64,000 nucleotides of DNA from NCBI RefSeq assembly GCF_003697785.1, contig NZ_QOKZ01000009.1, positions 89,636 through 153,635 on the forward strand, in the 5' to 3' direction. The number at the start of each line of letters is the position of its first letter. Positions within the stretch are counted from its first letter, which is position 1. Both the position numbers and the translations under genes were made by a program. Positions 54,875-63,233 of the stretch are shown here, one piece after another. Source of the stretch: Paracoccus alkanivorans. Its GTDB lineage: Bacteria > Pseudomonadota > Alphaproteobacteria > Rhodobacterales > Rhodobacteraceae. The notes under the pieces are model-generated. The model was not told the origin of the DNA, ran no database searches, and saw only the letters and a list, made by a program, of their open reading frames with translations.

Positions 54875-55771
54875 ATGAATGCCTTTCTGTTTGCCTCCAC
54901 CGTCCTGATCTGGGGCACTACCTGGATCGCCATAGCCTTTCAGGTCGGGGATGCACCGGTCATCATATCGGTGTTTTACCGCTTTGCCCTGGCGGCGGTG
55001 CTGTTTCTGGCCGCCCTTGCCGTGTTTGGCAGGCTGAAACGGCCTGCGGCATGGCGTTTCGTGGCGCTTCAGGCGCTCTGCCTGTTCTGCCTCAACTTCA
55101 TCGGGATATATAATGCCACAGCGCTTATTCCTTCCGGCCTCGTGTCGGTGATCTTCTCGCTCGCCTCGATCTTCAACGCGATCAATGCCCGTATCTTCTT
55201 TGGTGATCGCATGACCGGGCAAACGATCCTCGCCGGAGCGATCGGTGTCTGCGGATTGGTGCTGCTGTTCTGGCAGGACATTGCGATATCGCTTGATCCG
55301 GACACGATACGCGGCATCGGATGGGCGGCCCTGGGCACGATGTTCTTTTCATGGGGCAACATGGCGTCACGCCATAATTCGTCTCTGGGGATTACACCTG
55401 TGACGGCGAATGCATGGGGAATGGGGATCGGGGCGGTTGCCTTGCTGATCATCATCTTTGTTTCCGGCCATTCCCTGGTCGTTCCCAGTGGAACCGTCTA
55501 CTGGATCGCCCTGCTTTACCTCTCCGTGATCGGGTCCGTGATCGGCTTCACGACCTATTTGCTGCTGGTCAGCCGTCTCGGCTCTGCCAGGGCAGGCTAT
55601 GCGACGGTGCTGTTCCCGGTGGTGGCGCTGCTGGCTTCGACCCTGTTCGAGGGATATCAGTGGACACCGACCGCGATTGCGGGTGTCATTCTGGCAGGGT
55701 TTGGCAATCTGGTGATGTTCCGGCGGCGCCGGAGTCCGACGCTTGTAGGCAACCGCCATGCTGACGCATGA
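54875..55771 (+). CDS. EamA/DMT-family transporter
   Basis: 298 aa with ten predicted helices in two EamA repeats. Starts MNAFLFASTVLIWGTTWIAIAFQVGDAP; the first-repeat end reads NATALIPSGLVSVIFSLASIFNAINARIFFGDRMTG, the second LLVSRLGSARAGYATVLFPVVALLASTLFEGYQWT. Proposed drug/metabolite exporter, likely controlled by the divergent AraC protein. Substrate unknown. Confidence 0.9.
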   Translation: MNAFLFASTVLIWGTTWIAIAFQVGDAPVIISVFYRFALAAVLFLAALAVFGRLKRPAAWRFVALQALCLFCLNFIGIYNATALIPSGLVSVIFSLASIFNAINARIFFGDRMTGQTILAGAIGVCGLVLLFWQDIAISLDPDTIRGIGWAALGTMFFSWGNMASRHNSSLGITPVTANAWGMGIGAVALLIIIFVSGHSLVVPSGTVYWIALLYLSVIGSVIGFTTYLLLVSRLGSARAGYATVLFPVVALLASTLFEGYQWTPTAIAGVILAGFGNLVMFRRRRSPTLVGNRHADA

Positions 55772-55841
55772 CCGGCCCTTCAGTTGATCTCTCGAAAATC
55801 CGGTCGGACTTTGGCAGGGGGCGCCTGCCGAAGCCGGATCC

Positions 55842-55995
55842 TTACCAGCGATGACGCAAGGTCGCCGAAATCGACCTGTCCGGATTATGGTAATCGGCTG
55901 AATAACGGCCGATAATATGCTGTTTTTCAAGCATATTGTGGATGTTGATCGCCAGTTCCGTGTCCTGCGTCAGGTCGTAGCTATAGGGGCACCCA
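55842..55995 (-). pseudogene. C-terminal relic of a TonB-dependent receptor
   Basis: On the minus strand a frame ends YDLTQDTELAINIHNMLEKQHIIGRYSADYHNPDRSISATLRHRW-stop. The order (NxxNxLxKxY... PR.. ..tLRyrF-like end with terminal aromatic) is the last beta-strands of TonB-dependent siderophore receptors. The frame is closed by a stop near 56020, and nothing of the barrel or plug is present upstream. About 45-50 codons survive. Confidence 0.6.
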
Positions 55996-56228
55996 GCAAA
56001 ACGGCCGCTTCGCTCTTGCCGTTGTCATCCGCGCCACTGGACCGGCGGCAGATCTGACCCGGTTTCCTCGGAGCTTGTCAGTTTTGACGATTTTATGACA
56101 TTCTGGTCGCCTATCCAGTATGGCCCGTAACCGGCGCCCATGTTTGTTTTCCCATATTCGGACGAAACGGAGCGACAGGCTTTCGAGAACAGGAACGGAG
56201 GGCTCATGTCTCCATCGCGCGGCAGATC
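55996..56228. other. Intergenic region upstream of the CHAD operon
   Basis: With the relic before it, the stretch from 55772 to 56228 lacks an intact gene. It presumably holds the promoter of the CHAD-ParA-CYTH operon; no clear boxes were found. Confidence 0.4.
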
Positions 56229-57758
56229 ATGACAGTTACGCTTGCGAAACAATCATATTTTACCGGTGATCTGCGGCAAAACCTGTTGGAGTCATGCATC
56301 GGCAGGCTCAGGATGGCGCCAAGGCAAGAGGTGGTCCATACCGGCTTCTCAGCATATGACACATTCGACGGACAACTGGCCAGGGAGGGGTGGTTGCTGA
56401 TCGGAACGGGCGACAAGCTTTGCCTGCTGGGAGAGAAGATCGATCCGATCTGGCAAAGGGGCGCATTGCCCGGTTTCACTGCCGATATGGGCGATGGTCC
56501 CGTAAGGGAGGTGCTTTTGGGGATCGTTTCGCCGTTGCGGCGGCTGATGCTGATCGGCGAAGGTGATCTGGATTGCCGGTTGCTGGCGCTGCTGGACGAC
56601 GAGCACAAGACCCGGGTTCGGTGCGAGTGCTGGACATTTATGACCAAGGCAGGCCCAACGATAACGCGCATAGCGTTGCAGGGCGTCCGGGGCTATGACA
56701 AGGCCTTCTCAAGACTATGCGCTCGCCTCGGCGGGTTCGAGAATGCCCTGTCCGTGGAAATGGTCGCGGGCAGGCTTTTTCCCGGCACAACCGGCTATGC
56801 CGCCAAGCCCGCCATCGATATCGCCCCGGACGGGACCGCCTTTGATACCGCCGGCGATATCATTCGGAACTACATCGCAGTGGCGCGCCAGAACGAGGAT
56901 GGGGTGATCGAGGATATCGACAGCGAGTTCCTGCATGATTACCGCATCGCGCTGCGCAAGATCCGTTCAGTCTTGTCATTGTTCAGGAATGTCTACGCCG
57001 CCGATTTCACCGATGACCTGAAGGCCCGCTTCAACACCCTGATGGCGCGGAGCGGACGGCTGCGCGATCTGGATGTCTATCTGATCCAGCGCGAAACCTA
57101 TCTGGATCTCGTTCCCCGGGACATGCAGCCGGGACTGAAAATGCTGTTCGAGGAATTCGCCGCAGAGCGCACTATTGAACAAAGGCGTTTTGCAGCGCAT
57201 CTGCGCAGCGACGGTTACCGTCGCGAGATGCGCGACCTGATCCGGTTGTTCGATACGCCGGACAGCAGCCTGCCAAAGGGACCGAAGGCCGATCAACCCG
57301 CATTGGACTATGCCCGCGTGATGATCTGGAAGCGTTACCGCAAGGTCTGCGCGACCGCCGCGATCATCAGCGACGCGACCCCGGATGAGCAGATTCACGA
57401 ATTGCGCATCCATTGCAAGAAACTGCGCTACCTGATCGAATTTTTCGCGCCATTATTCGCTGCGGACGAGATCAGGATCCTGATCAAGCCTTTGAAAAAA
57501 CTGCAGGATACGCTTGGCGATTTCAACGACTGCTCGGTTCAGCAGGAGGCTCTAGCGAATATTCTCGATGGGTTGGACGAAACCTATGCCGATCGCAAGC
57601 TGGAGATCGCGAAAAGCGTGGGTGCGCTTCTGACGATGCTCGATCAGCGCCAGAAGAGGGCGCGCGGCCAAGTCACCGCATATTTCATGGCCTTCGACAG
57701 CCCGGCCACACGGGACGGGTTCGAGAGGCTGTTCAGGACAGGAGGGGGAGCATCATGA
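56229..57758 (+). CDS. CHAD domain protein with degenerate CYTH-like N-terminus
   Basis: 509 aa. Residues from about 208 to 500 form a CHAD domain, an all-helical fold with conserved His/Lys/Arg that binds polyphosphate: EFLHDYRIALRKIRSVLSLFR, SGRLRDLDVYL and IHELRIHCKKLRYLIEFFAPLF. The first 200 residues resemble a decayed CYTH tunnel: AYDTFDGQLAREGWLLI, then a stretch ending VRGYDKAF, but the N-terminal ExExK metal motif is absent. Its stop overlaps the ParA start by 4 nt. Known: CHAD proteins localise to polyphosphate granules. Inferred: this one targets the ParA partner to polyphosphate or another polyanion. Confidence 0.9.
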   Translation: MTVTLAKQSYFTGDLRQNLLESCIGRLRMAPRQEVVHTGFSAYDTFDGQLAREGWLLIGTGDKLCLLGEKIDPIWQRGALPGFTADMGDGPVREVLLGIVSPLRRLMLIGEGDLDCRLLALLDDEHKTRVRCECWTFMTKAGPTITRIALQGVRGYDKAFSRLCARLGGFENALSVEMVAGRLFPGTTGYAAKPAIDIAPDGTAFDTAGDIIRNYIAVARQNEDGVIEDIDSEFLHDYRIALRKIRSVLSLFRNVYAADFTDDLKARFNTLMARSGRLRDLDVYLIQRETYLDLVPRDMQPGLKMLFEEFAAERTIEQRRFAAHLRSDGYRREMRDLIRLFDTPDSSLPKGPKADQPALDYARVMIWKRYRKVCATAAIISDATPDEQIHELRIHCKKLRYLIEFFAPLFAADEIRILIKPLKKLQDTLGDFNDCSVQQEALANILDGLDETYADRKLEIAKSVGALLTMLDQRQKRARGQVTAYFMAFDSPATRDGFERLFRTGGGAS

Positions 57759-58498
57759 AAACCATCGCCTGCTATTCGAACAAGGGCGGGGTCGGCAAGA
57801 CGGCCACCTCGGTCAATCTCGCCCACTCGCTTGCCTCGGCCGGATACCGGGTGCTGCTTTGCGATCTAGATCCGCAGGGCGCCTCGGGGTTCTACCTGCG
57901 GGTGAAGCCGTCGAGGAAACTGAAGGAGGATCGCTTCTTCAGGGATGTGAAACGATTTACCGGCGCCATTCGTGGCAGCGACTACGATAATCTGGACATT
58001 CTTCCCGCGAACATGACATTCCGCGAATTCGATATTTTCTTGTCGCGGATGAAGAATTCGCGCTCACGGCTGAAGAAGGCGCTGAAGGCGGGCGGTGGCG
58101 ATTACGATATCATCCTGCTCGATTGTCCGCCGAATATCTCGATCCTGTCGGAAAACGTGTTCCGCGCCGCGGATCTGGTTCTCGTGCCGGTGATCCCGAC
58201 CACCCTGTCCGAACGCACATTCGAGCAGCTTCTGGATTTTTTCCGTCAGCGCAATCTGAAGCACAAGAAGGTGATGGGCTTCTTTTCCATGGTGCAGGCG
58301 ACGAAGAAGCTGCACGGCGATACGATGACGCGGATGCTGGGCGCCTATCCCAAGCGCTTCCTGGCCGCCGCCATCCCATTTGCCGCCGATATCGAGAAGA
58401 TGGGCATCCATCGCGCCCCGGTCGCGGAATTCACCGGGAAACGTGGCGCCGGAAAAGCGTATGACGCGCTCTGGCGCGAGTTGATGGAGCAGCTATGA
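57755..58498 (+). CDS. ParA/MinD-type ATPase of the CHAD-CYTH operon
   Basis: 247 aa P-loop ATPase. The ATG at 57755 overlaps the CHAD stop. Seen: deviant Walker A KGGVGKTAT (10-18) with the signature Lys10, Walker A' LLCDLDPQG (35-42) and Walker B IILLDCPPN near 120. ParA/MinD-type ATPases dimerise with ATP on DNA or membrane and position cargo. No helix-turn-helix N-terminus and no parB or parS partner lies nearby, so it is an orphan ParA. Its cargo may be what the CHAD protein binds. Stop overlaps the CYTH start by 4 nt. Confidence 0.92.
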   Translation: MKTIACYSNKGGVGKTATSVNLAHSLASAGYRVLLCDLDPQGASGFYLRVKPSRKLKEDRFFRDVKRFTGAIRGSDYDNLDILPANMTFREFDIFLSRMKNSRSRLKKALKAGGGDYDIILLDCPPNISILSENVFRAADLVLVPVIPTTLSERTFEQLLDFFRQRNLKHKKVMGFFSMVQATKKLHGDTMTRMLGAYPKRFLAAAIPFAADIEKMGIHRAPVAEFTGKRGAGKAYDALWRELMEQL

Positions 58499-58977
58499 CA
58501 ACCGAGGCGATGGAGATCGAACGCAAATTCCTTGTGGCAGCGCTGCCCGATCTGGGCGCGGCCAAACCGGTTGCGGTGCGGCAGGGTTACCTGACCCTGC
58601 CCGCGGATTCGGTCGAGATGCGATTGCGGCAGAAGGGAAGCAAGCTGCTGATGACATTGAAATCCGGCGAGGGAATGGCTCGGGAAGAACGCGAAACAAC
58701 GATTACCCAAGAACAGTTCGACATCTTCTGGCCTGCCACCGGGGGCCGACGGATCGAAAAGACCCGCTGGACCGGGAATCTATCCGACGGCACCGTCTAT
58801 GAACTTGATATCTTCGAGGGCAGTCACGCACCGTTGCGCCTGGTCGAAGTCGAATTTGACAGCCTGGCCGCTGCCCGATCCTTCACTCCGCCCGACTGGT
58901 TCGGCTCCGAGGTCACCGGGGAGCGGGGCTATTCCAACAAGGTCATGGCGCTCGAGGGAGCGCCCGCCTCTCCATGA
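58495..58977 (+). CDS. CYTH domain triphosphatase
   Basis: 160 aa triphosphate tunnel metalloenzyme. Seen: MEIERKFLV (ExExK metal/substrate motif, Glu7-Glu9-Lys11), VRQGYLTL, VEMRLRQKGSKLLMTLKSGEG, TRWTGNLSDGTVYELDIFEGSHAPLRLVEVEFDS with further Arg and Glu of the tunnel. The size is that of NE1496/YgiF-like single-domain enzymes, which hydrolyse tripolyphosphate or related triphosphates. It completes the operon, pairing a polyphosphate-type enzyme with CHAD and ParA. The exact substrate is not known. Confidence 0.93.
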   Translation: MTTEAMEIERKFLVAALPDLGAAKPVAVRQGYLTLPADSVEMRLRQKGSKLLMTLKSGEGMAREERETTITQEQFDIFWPATGGRRIEKTRWTGNLSDGTVYELDIFEGSHAPLRLVEVEFDSLAAARSFTPPDWFGSEVTGERGYSNKVMALEGAPASP

Positions 58978-59119
58978 GTCCCAAGGCCGTGCCGTTACCA
59001 CGCGGCACCCCACGGTTGGCAAGCCGGGCTTGGCAGCATGCCATGAAGCCTGGAACAATGCCTTAACTGGGCAGTGAACCCGGAGCGATCTGCCCCGAAA
59101 TTCACCGCCCGGTCCTGTT

Positions 59120-59569
59120 TCACTCCACAGTAATGGTGATCATCTCGGACGCCACCGGCGGATCATGCGGAATATGGTTCATGTCACCCAGAACCAGTTG
59201 CAGCGTGTGCTCTCCCGGCTCAAGCTCCAGCGTCGTCTCGGTTTGACCACCGCCGAAATGAACGTGGTGGTCGTCATCCGGCAGGCTCTCATCCAGTTCC
59301 GCCGCCCCGGCCTCGCCCTCGCCAAGCGGCGGACGGTCGACAAGTATATGGTGATGGCCGGTGTTTTCCTTTTCTGTCCCGGCAGGGGCTATGCCCATAT
59401 TGCTGAGACCGAAGATTACCTTGACCGGAGAGGAGACCACGGCCCCATCCTCGAGATTGACGAAATAGACGCTGGCCCCTTCAGGCGAAGGCGTTTCGCC
59501 AGCCGATATGGCTCCGGCGCCTGCTGCCAGGCCTGCCGCGCAGATCATCGTTGCCAGAATGGCTTTCAT
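59120..59569 (-). CDS. DUF4399 domain periplasmic protein
   Basis: 149 aa from the ATG at 59569 (MKAILATMICAAGLAAGAGAISA, signal peptide about 1-24). DUF4399 pattern: VYFVNLEDGAVVSSPVKVIFGLSNMGIAPAGTEKENTGHHHILVD and the end PGEHTLQLVLGDMNHIPHDPPVASEMITITV. The HHH and DDDHHVHFG clusters could bind a metal. A beta-sandwich is likely. Function unknown. Confidence 0.9.
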   Translation of the reverse strand: MKAILATMICAAGLAAGAGAISAGETPSPEGASVYFVNLEDGAVVSSPVKVIFGLSNMGIAPAGTEKENTGHHHILVDRPPLGEGEAGAAELDESLPDDDHHVHFGGGQTETTLELEPGEHTLQLVLGDMNHIPHDPPVASEMITITVE

Positions 59570-59616
59570 CGGCCTGCTTCCTCCTTGACGGAAATGTGAA
59601 AATCCGGGATGGCCGC

Positions 59617-59901
59617 TCATGTGTTCCGGCCCAAACCGCCAAGCATCTGGGACAAGTTGCCCAACGCGCCCTCACCGCCAATTTGCGACAGCACCGCCAG
59701 AACCTGATCGATCGGAATGCCGGTGGCATTCGCTGCGCTCTCTGCGGTGTCACCATCCTCGCCCTGAAACTGGCCAAGAGCCGAGAGGATTTGCTCGACC
59801 TGTTCAGAGTTCAATCCCACCTGAGACGCGATATTTTCAAGGTTCAACCCCTCACTGCCGCCTGCGCCGAGAAGATTCTTAATACTATCAAGGATTCCCA
59901 T
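59617..59901 (-). CDS. Small DUF937/YidB-like protein
   Basis: 94 aa starting MGILDSIKNLLGAGGSEGLNLENIASQVGLNSEQVEQILSALGQF. The alternating hydrophobic helices, Gly-rich linkers and QVLAVLSQIGGEGALGNLSQMLGGLG resemble YidB/DUF937-type proteins of unknown function. It starts 332 bp after 59569's gene runs the same way and precedes it by 47 bp, so the two may be co-transcribed. AGGGAAATAGG precedes the ATG. Confidence 0.78.
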   Translation of the reverse strand: MGILDSIKNLLGAGGSEGLNLENIASQVGLNSEQVEQILSALGQFQGEDGDTAESAANATGIPIDQVLAVLSQIGGEGALGNLSQMLGGLGRNT

Positions 59902-60274
59902 TTCCTATTTCCCTGTAATTCAATCATTTCTAACGGTTGCGTCCCTTTGAAAGCGTGGCGTCGGTTGTGTCCGCTGCCGGAATTGTGTTGCCCGACTGTC
60001 GCAGAATCCCGGCTGCGCGTCAAAGCCCAAACAGGACCGGCAGGCAGAGGGCCAGCAGCTATTTGCCTGTCACTTGCGTCACGGTCCGCGCGATTTCCCT
60101 GGAACCCGATCTATATATGTGGAAGGAAATCGCGAATTCCCGCCCAGTCAGCAACCCGGGAAAGACCCGTGTTGCCGACATCGGGGTATTGCTGGCCTTC
60201 CTGAAGGCGAGGAGGATCGCACCACCGTCGTGCCGACGGGCCCCATGCCGCTTGGTGTGCGAGGCTCGGCAACA
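59902..60274. other. 373-bp intergenic stretch without a clear gene
   Basis: Contains the start region of the DUF937-like gene and the 3' side of the SDR gene. Open frames are short or antisense to the SDR gene; no repeat or hairpin stands out. Confidence 0.4.
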
Positions 60275-61291
60275 TCATCTGAGCGTCAGAAGTTCAACGA
60301 TCGGATTGTGCGCGATCATTTCGTTCTGGAGTTGCTCATGTGCCGCATTCACGGGGTCGATGCCATCCTTGTAGGGGCCGATCGCCAGGCGCGTTGGGCG
60401 CGTGCCAAATTCCATGCCAGCAAGTTGGATAACGGCGTCCGCGACGTCCTGGGGATCGAGTTCCGGATCGGGTTCGAGCCCGGCAAGCATGGCTTCGATG
60501 TGAGGAGCGTATGTCTCCATCCTTGCCCGGCCGCCAGCATCCAGATTGGCAATCATCTCTTCCCAATGGCGCTTCGCATTGGATTGCAATTCGGTTGGAT
60601 AGGCGCCGGCGGGCTGAACGACGCTGACCTCGATATCGGAGGCCGCCACCTCGTAACGCAGGGCGTCGGCAGCGGCTTCCACGGCCAACTTCGAGGCACA
60701 GTAGCCGCCAAGCATCGGGTCGATGGCACGACCAAGCGCGCTCGACATCTGGATGATGGTGCCGCGCCCTTGTTTCCGCATATGCGGCACGACGGCACGA
60801 TACATTCGGTGCGCGCCGGTCGCATTGGTCTCGATATTGGCGTTGAAATAAGACGGTGGTTGCAACTCGACGGGGCCGGGCACGACGATCCCGGCATTGC
60901 TGACCAGCACGTCGATGCGTCCGGCAATCTCGATGGCCTGAGCTACTCCCGCCGCCACGGAGTCATCGCTCAGCACGTCCATCTCGACGATCTCGAGACG
61001 GAGGTCCTCCTGCTTGGCCAATACCCGCAATTCTTCCGCTACCGGGGCATTCCTGCTGCTCGCCTCGCGCATCGTGGCAATCACATGCGCTCCGTCACGG
61101 GCGAAACCTTCTGCCATCTGACGGCCGAAGCCTGAACTGGTTCCGGTTATCAATACGACCCGGCCGCTTTCAACCACCCCGGTCTGCGCCCAACCGGGCC
61201 GTATGGTCGCGAGGGTGGCAAGGGCGGCGCCTCCGGCAATCACATGGCGACGCGAAGTGCTCGACAGATTGTTTCCGATGCTGTCATTCAT
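60275..61291 (-). CDS. Short-chain dehydrogenase/reductase with a Tat-like leader
   Basis: 338 aa. The C-terminal 290 residues form a classical SDR: cofactor loop GTSSGFGRQ (about 50-58), VSNAGIVVPGP (NAG motif), Ser of MSSALG, and YCASK (Tyr-x3-Lys; YxxxK) active site. The N-terminus, unusual for SDRs, reads SSTSRRHVIAGGAALATLATIRPGWAQTG, a twin-arginine-like signal with cleavage near 36. If exported it would have to fold with its nicotinamide cofactor first, which is what Tat allows. Divergent from a LysR gene 487 bp away. Confidence 0.88.
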   Translation of the reverse strand: MNDSIGNNLSSTSRRHVIAGGAALATLATIRPGWAQTGVVESGRVVLITGTSSGFGRQMAEGFARDGAHVIATMREASSRNAPVAEELRVLAKQEDLRLEIVEMDVLSDDSVAAGVAQAIEIAGRIDVLVSNAGIVVPGPVELQPPSYFNANIETNATGAHRMYRAVVPHMRKQGRGTIIQMSSALGRAIDPMLGGYCASKLAVEAAADALRYEVAASDIEVSVVQPAGAYPTELQSNAKRHWEEMIANLDAGGRARMETYAPHIEAMLAGLEPDPELDPQDVADAVIQLAGMEFGTRPTRLAIGPYKDGIDPVNAAHEQLQNEMIAHNPIVELLTLR

Positions 61292-61778
61292 TGTCCTGTT
61301 TCCTTGAATGAGTTGGATTGATCGATATGCGCAGCGCGCAGAAGAAGGCAGGCACGCCTGGTCGAAATGCGCGGTGCTCGCACCCGGGGGAACAGCATTC
61401 GTGTGGCGTGCGGGATGGTGTCATTCACTATCCTCGAACTGATAGACATTGGTGAAACCTCGCTGCATGACCTGACCACCAAACGCTTGGTATGAGGCTC
61501 TGCTTCCGGTGGGTATGACGGTCTCGCGGCCGATGACCGGGCTCACAATTGCAGAAGCCGCGAGAGCAAATCTTTCCAACCCGATTGATCATGATGGCCG
61601 CCCGACTGCTTGAGGCAGGTGCAGGTTGACACAGGCAAGATTGTCTGAGTAGAGATTACAATTGAAAATAACAGTTACATAAACATCAACAATAAGCCGG
61701 GTAACGCGTCCGATCGAATAACCAGCCCCCGATCCGTTGCAATTGCGGCAATCTGTCCCGGCATTGGTGTAGACCGTC
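61292..61778. other. Divergent regulatory region between SDR and LysR genes
   Basis: 487 bp, AT-rich toward the LysR side (AATTGAAAATAACAGTTACATAAACATC near 61659). Such a long spacer is larger than usual for LysR pairs. No protein-like frame is seen. Confidence 0.45.
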
Positions 61779-62660
61779 ATGGATTTGAACCATATTTCGG
61801 TATTCGCGCGCGTTGTGGAAACCGGCTCCTTCTCCGCCGCTGCCCGAGCCCTTGGCACACCGAAAGCGACCATAAGCCGGAATGTGGCACAGCTTGAGGC
61901 AACGCTCGGTGCGCGGCTGCTTAATCGGACGACCCGTCGTGTCGAGTTGACGGAACTGGGTCGCGCCTTCTACGAGGAGGCGTCCAGTGGCCTGGCAGCG
62001 TTCGCGACCGCAAGGCAAAGGATCGATGCGGCACAGGCGGTTCCAAGCGGCACCCTGCGCATCGCGGCCCCGGTCGCGTTCGGGACCCGCAACCTGATGG
62101 GTTGGATTGCCGAGTTCCTGGAGAAATACGAACAGGTGCGCATCGAGTTGAGGCTGACGGATGATCCGATTGATCCGGTTACACATCGCGTCGATATTGC
62201 CTTCTGGACGAGGCGTCCCGCCAATTCGAGCCTGATCATCCGAACTATCGGCACGACGCGCCTGATACTGGTGGCGAGCCCCGCCTATTTGGAGAGACGC
62301 GGGATACCGGCCCGCATACAGGACCTGCAACACCATGACTGTATTGCCTTCGGTCCGTCGCTCGACGCGGAGCGATGGCGCCTGAAGGGGCCAAGGGGGT
62401 GGATCGAGATCAACGTGTCGGGCCGCATCGCGGTGGAAGGTTCACATGCCGAGATTCAATCCGCGCTCGCAGGCCTCGGAATTGCGCTTCTGCCGATGGC
62501 CCCGATCGCGGATCATCTTCGAAACGGAGAGCTGCAGCAGGTTCTACCCGATTATGGTATCGATGGCGGAACCCTTCGCGTTGTCCATGCCAGCAATCGG
62601 CATATGCCAGCGGCCCAACGGGCGTTCCTCGACTTTGTCGCTCGAAAAGCGGAAAAGTAG
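61779..62660 (+). CDS. LysR-family transcriptional regulator
   Basis: 293 aa. N-terminal winged helix-turn-helix (HISVFARVVETGSFSAAARALGTPKATISRNVAQLEATLGARLLNRTTRRVELTELG) and a PBP2_CrgA-like effector domain (LRIAAPVAFGTRNLMGWIAEFLEKYEQVRIELRLTDDPIDPVTHRVDIAFWTRR). Divergent from the SDR gene and probably its regulator. Confidence 0.93.
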   Translation: MDLNHISVFARVVETGSFSAAARALGTPKATISRNVAQLEATLGARLLNRTTRRVELTELGRAFYEEASSGLAAFATARQRIDAAQAVPSGTLRIAAPVAFGTRNLMGWIAEFLEKYEQVRIELRLTDDPIDPVTHRVDIAFWTRRPANSSLIIRTIGTTRLILVASPAYLERRGIPARIQDLQHHDCIAFGPSLDAERWRLKGPRGWIEINVSGRIAVEGSHAEIQSALAGLGIALLPMAPIADHLRNGELQQVLPDYGIDGGTLRVVHASNRHMPAAQRAFLDFVARKAEK

Positions 62661-62818
62661 ACTGGGGCACTCGCTGTAGTCGGGGTGGAGAGCTGCCATT
62701 TGCACATGGGCTGACGACCTGCCACGCAGTATCCCGGATAAGGAACTTTAAAACATCTCGGGCGCGGTCTGTGCCTGATCAGAACCAGGCCTCATTGATT
62801 TTTGGTGCCTGTCGTGAT

Positions 62819-62983
62819 TCAGAGTACTAATGCTTGGCGGTGATCCGGCACCGGTTCCTCTGGACTCTGCCCGTGCTCCACCTGACGCAACACACAGGCA
62901 GAAAGGCCACCGATGCTGGCGAGGTAGTCAACTGTTGCGGCTATGACGAAGCAGGTGGAGACGACGCAGAGGGCGAAGCGCAT
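62819..62983 (-). CDS. Possible small membrane peptide (54 aa)
   Basis: Reads MRFALCVVSTCFVIAATVDYLASIGGLSACVLRQVEHG, with one hydrophobic helix or signal sequence and two to three Cys. GGCAAGGTGTCGTG upstream is a modest ribosome-binding site. Small one-helix peptides of this kind are common; this one is unproven. Confidence 0.35.
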   Translation of the reverse strand: MRFALCVVSTCFVIAATVDYLASIGGLSACVLRQVEHGQSPEEPVPDHRQALVL

Positions 62984-63136
62984 CACGACACCTTGCCAAA
63001 GGGAGGAAGAATCGAGAACAAACCTTGCCCGAAACTTGCCGCATGTGCCTGCGTGTTCTTGCACCGTTCTGAGCAATGACAGAGCAAACGCAAGGGTGCT
63101 GTCTTGCTCAGGTGCGTTGATCCGTTAGGAGTTTTC

Positions 63137-63182
63137 TGGTGCTGCGAGAGAGGATTGAACTCTCGACCTCTCCCTTACCAAG
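63137..63182 (-). pseudogene. 3' fragment of tRNA-Thr (anticodon GGT)
   Basis: On the minus strand CTTGGTAAGGGAGAGGTC, T-arm GAGAG-TTCAATC-CTCTC, then TCGCAGC-ACCA. It covers anticodon loop (TTGGTAA) to CCA. The 5' half is not a tRNA: the bases before (GATGCTGACA) do not form a D-arm. Such 3' halves mark one end of elements integrated in tRNA-Thr. Confidence 0.75.
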
Positions 63183-63213
63183 TGTCAGCATCCCGCGCAG
63201 AATAAGAGATAAT

Positions 63214-63233
63214 CCGCAAAAAAGCGGTTTTTT
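63214..63233 (+). terminator. Short hairpin terminator
   Basis: CCGC-AAAAAA-GCGG followed by TTTTTT. Short stem with good T tract; it could end transcription coming from the left. Confidence 0.45.

Noticed and set aside
57755..58498. Chromosome or plasmid partition ParA
   Set aside because: No parB or parS-like repeats nearby, no replication gene, and coupling to CHAD and CYTH genes; the window looks chromosomal.
58495..58977. Class IV adenylate cyclase for the CYTH protein
   Set aside because: Position beside CHAD and its single-domain triphosphatase-like motifs fit a triphosphate hydrolase better; cyclase activity cannot be excluded by sequence alone.
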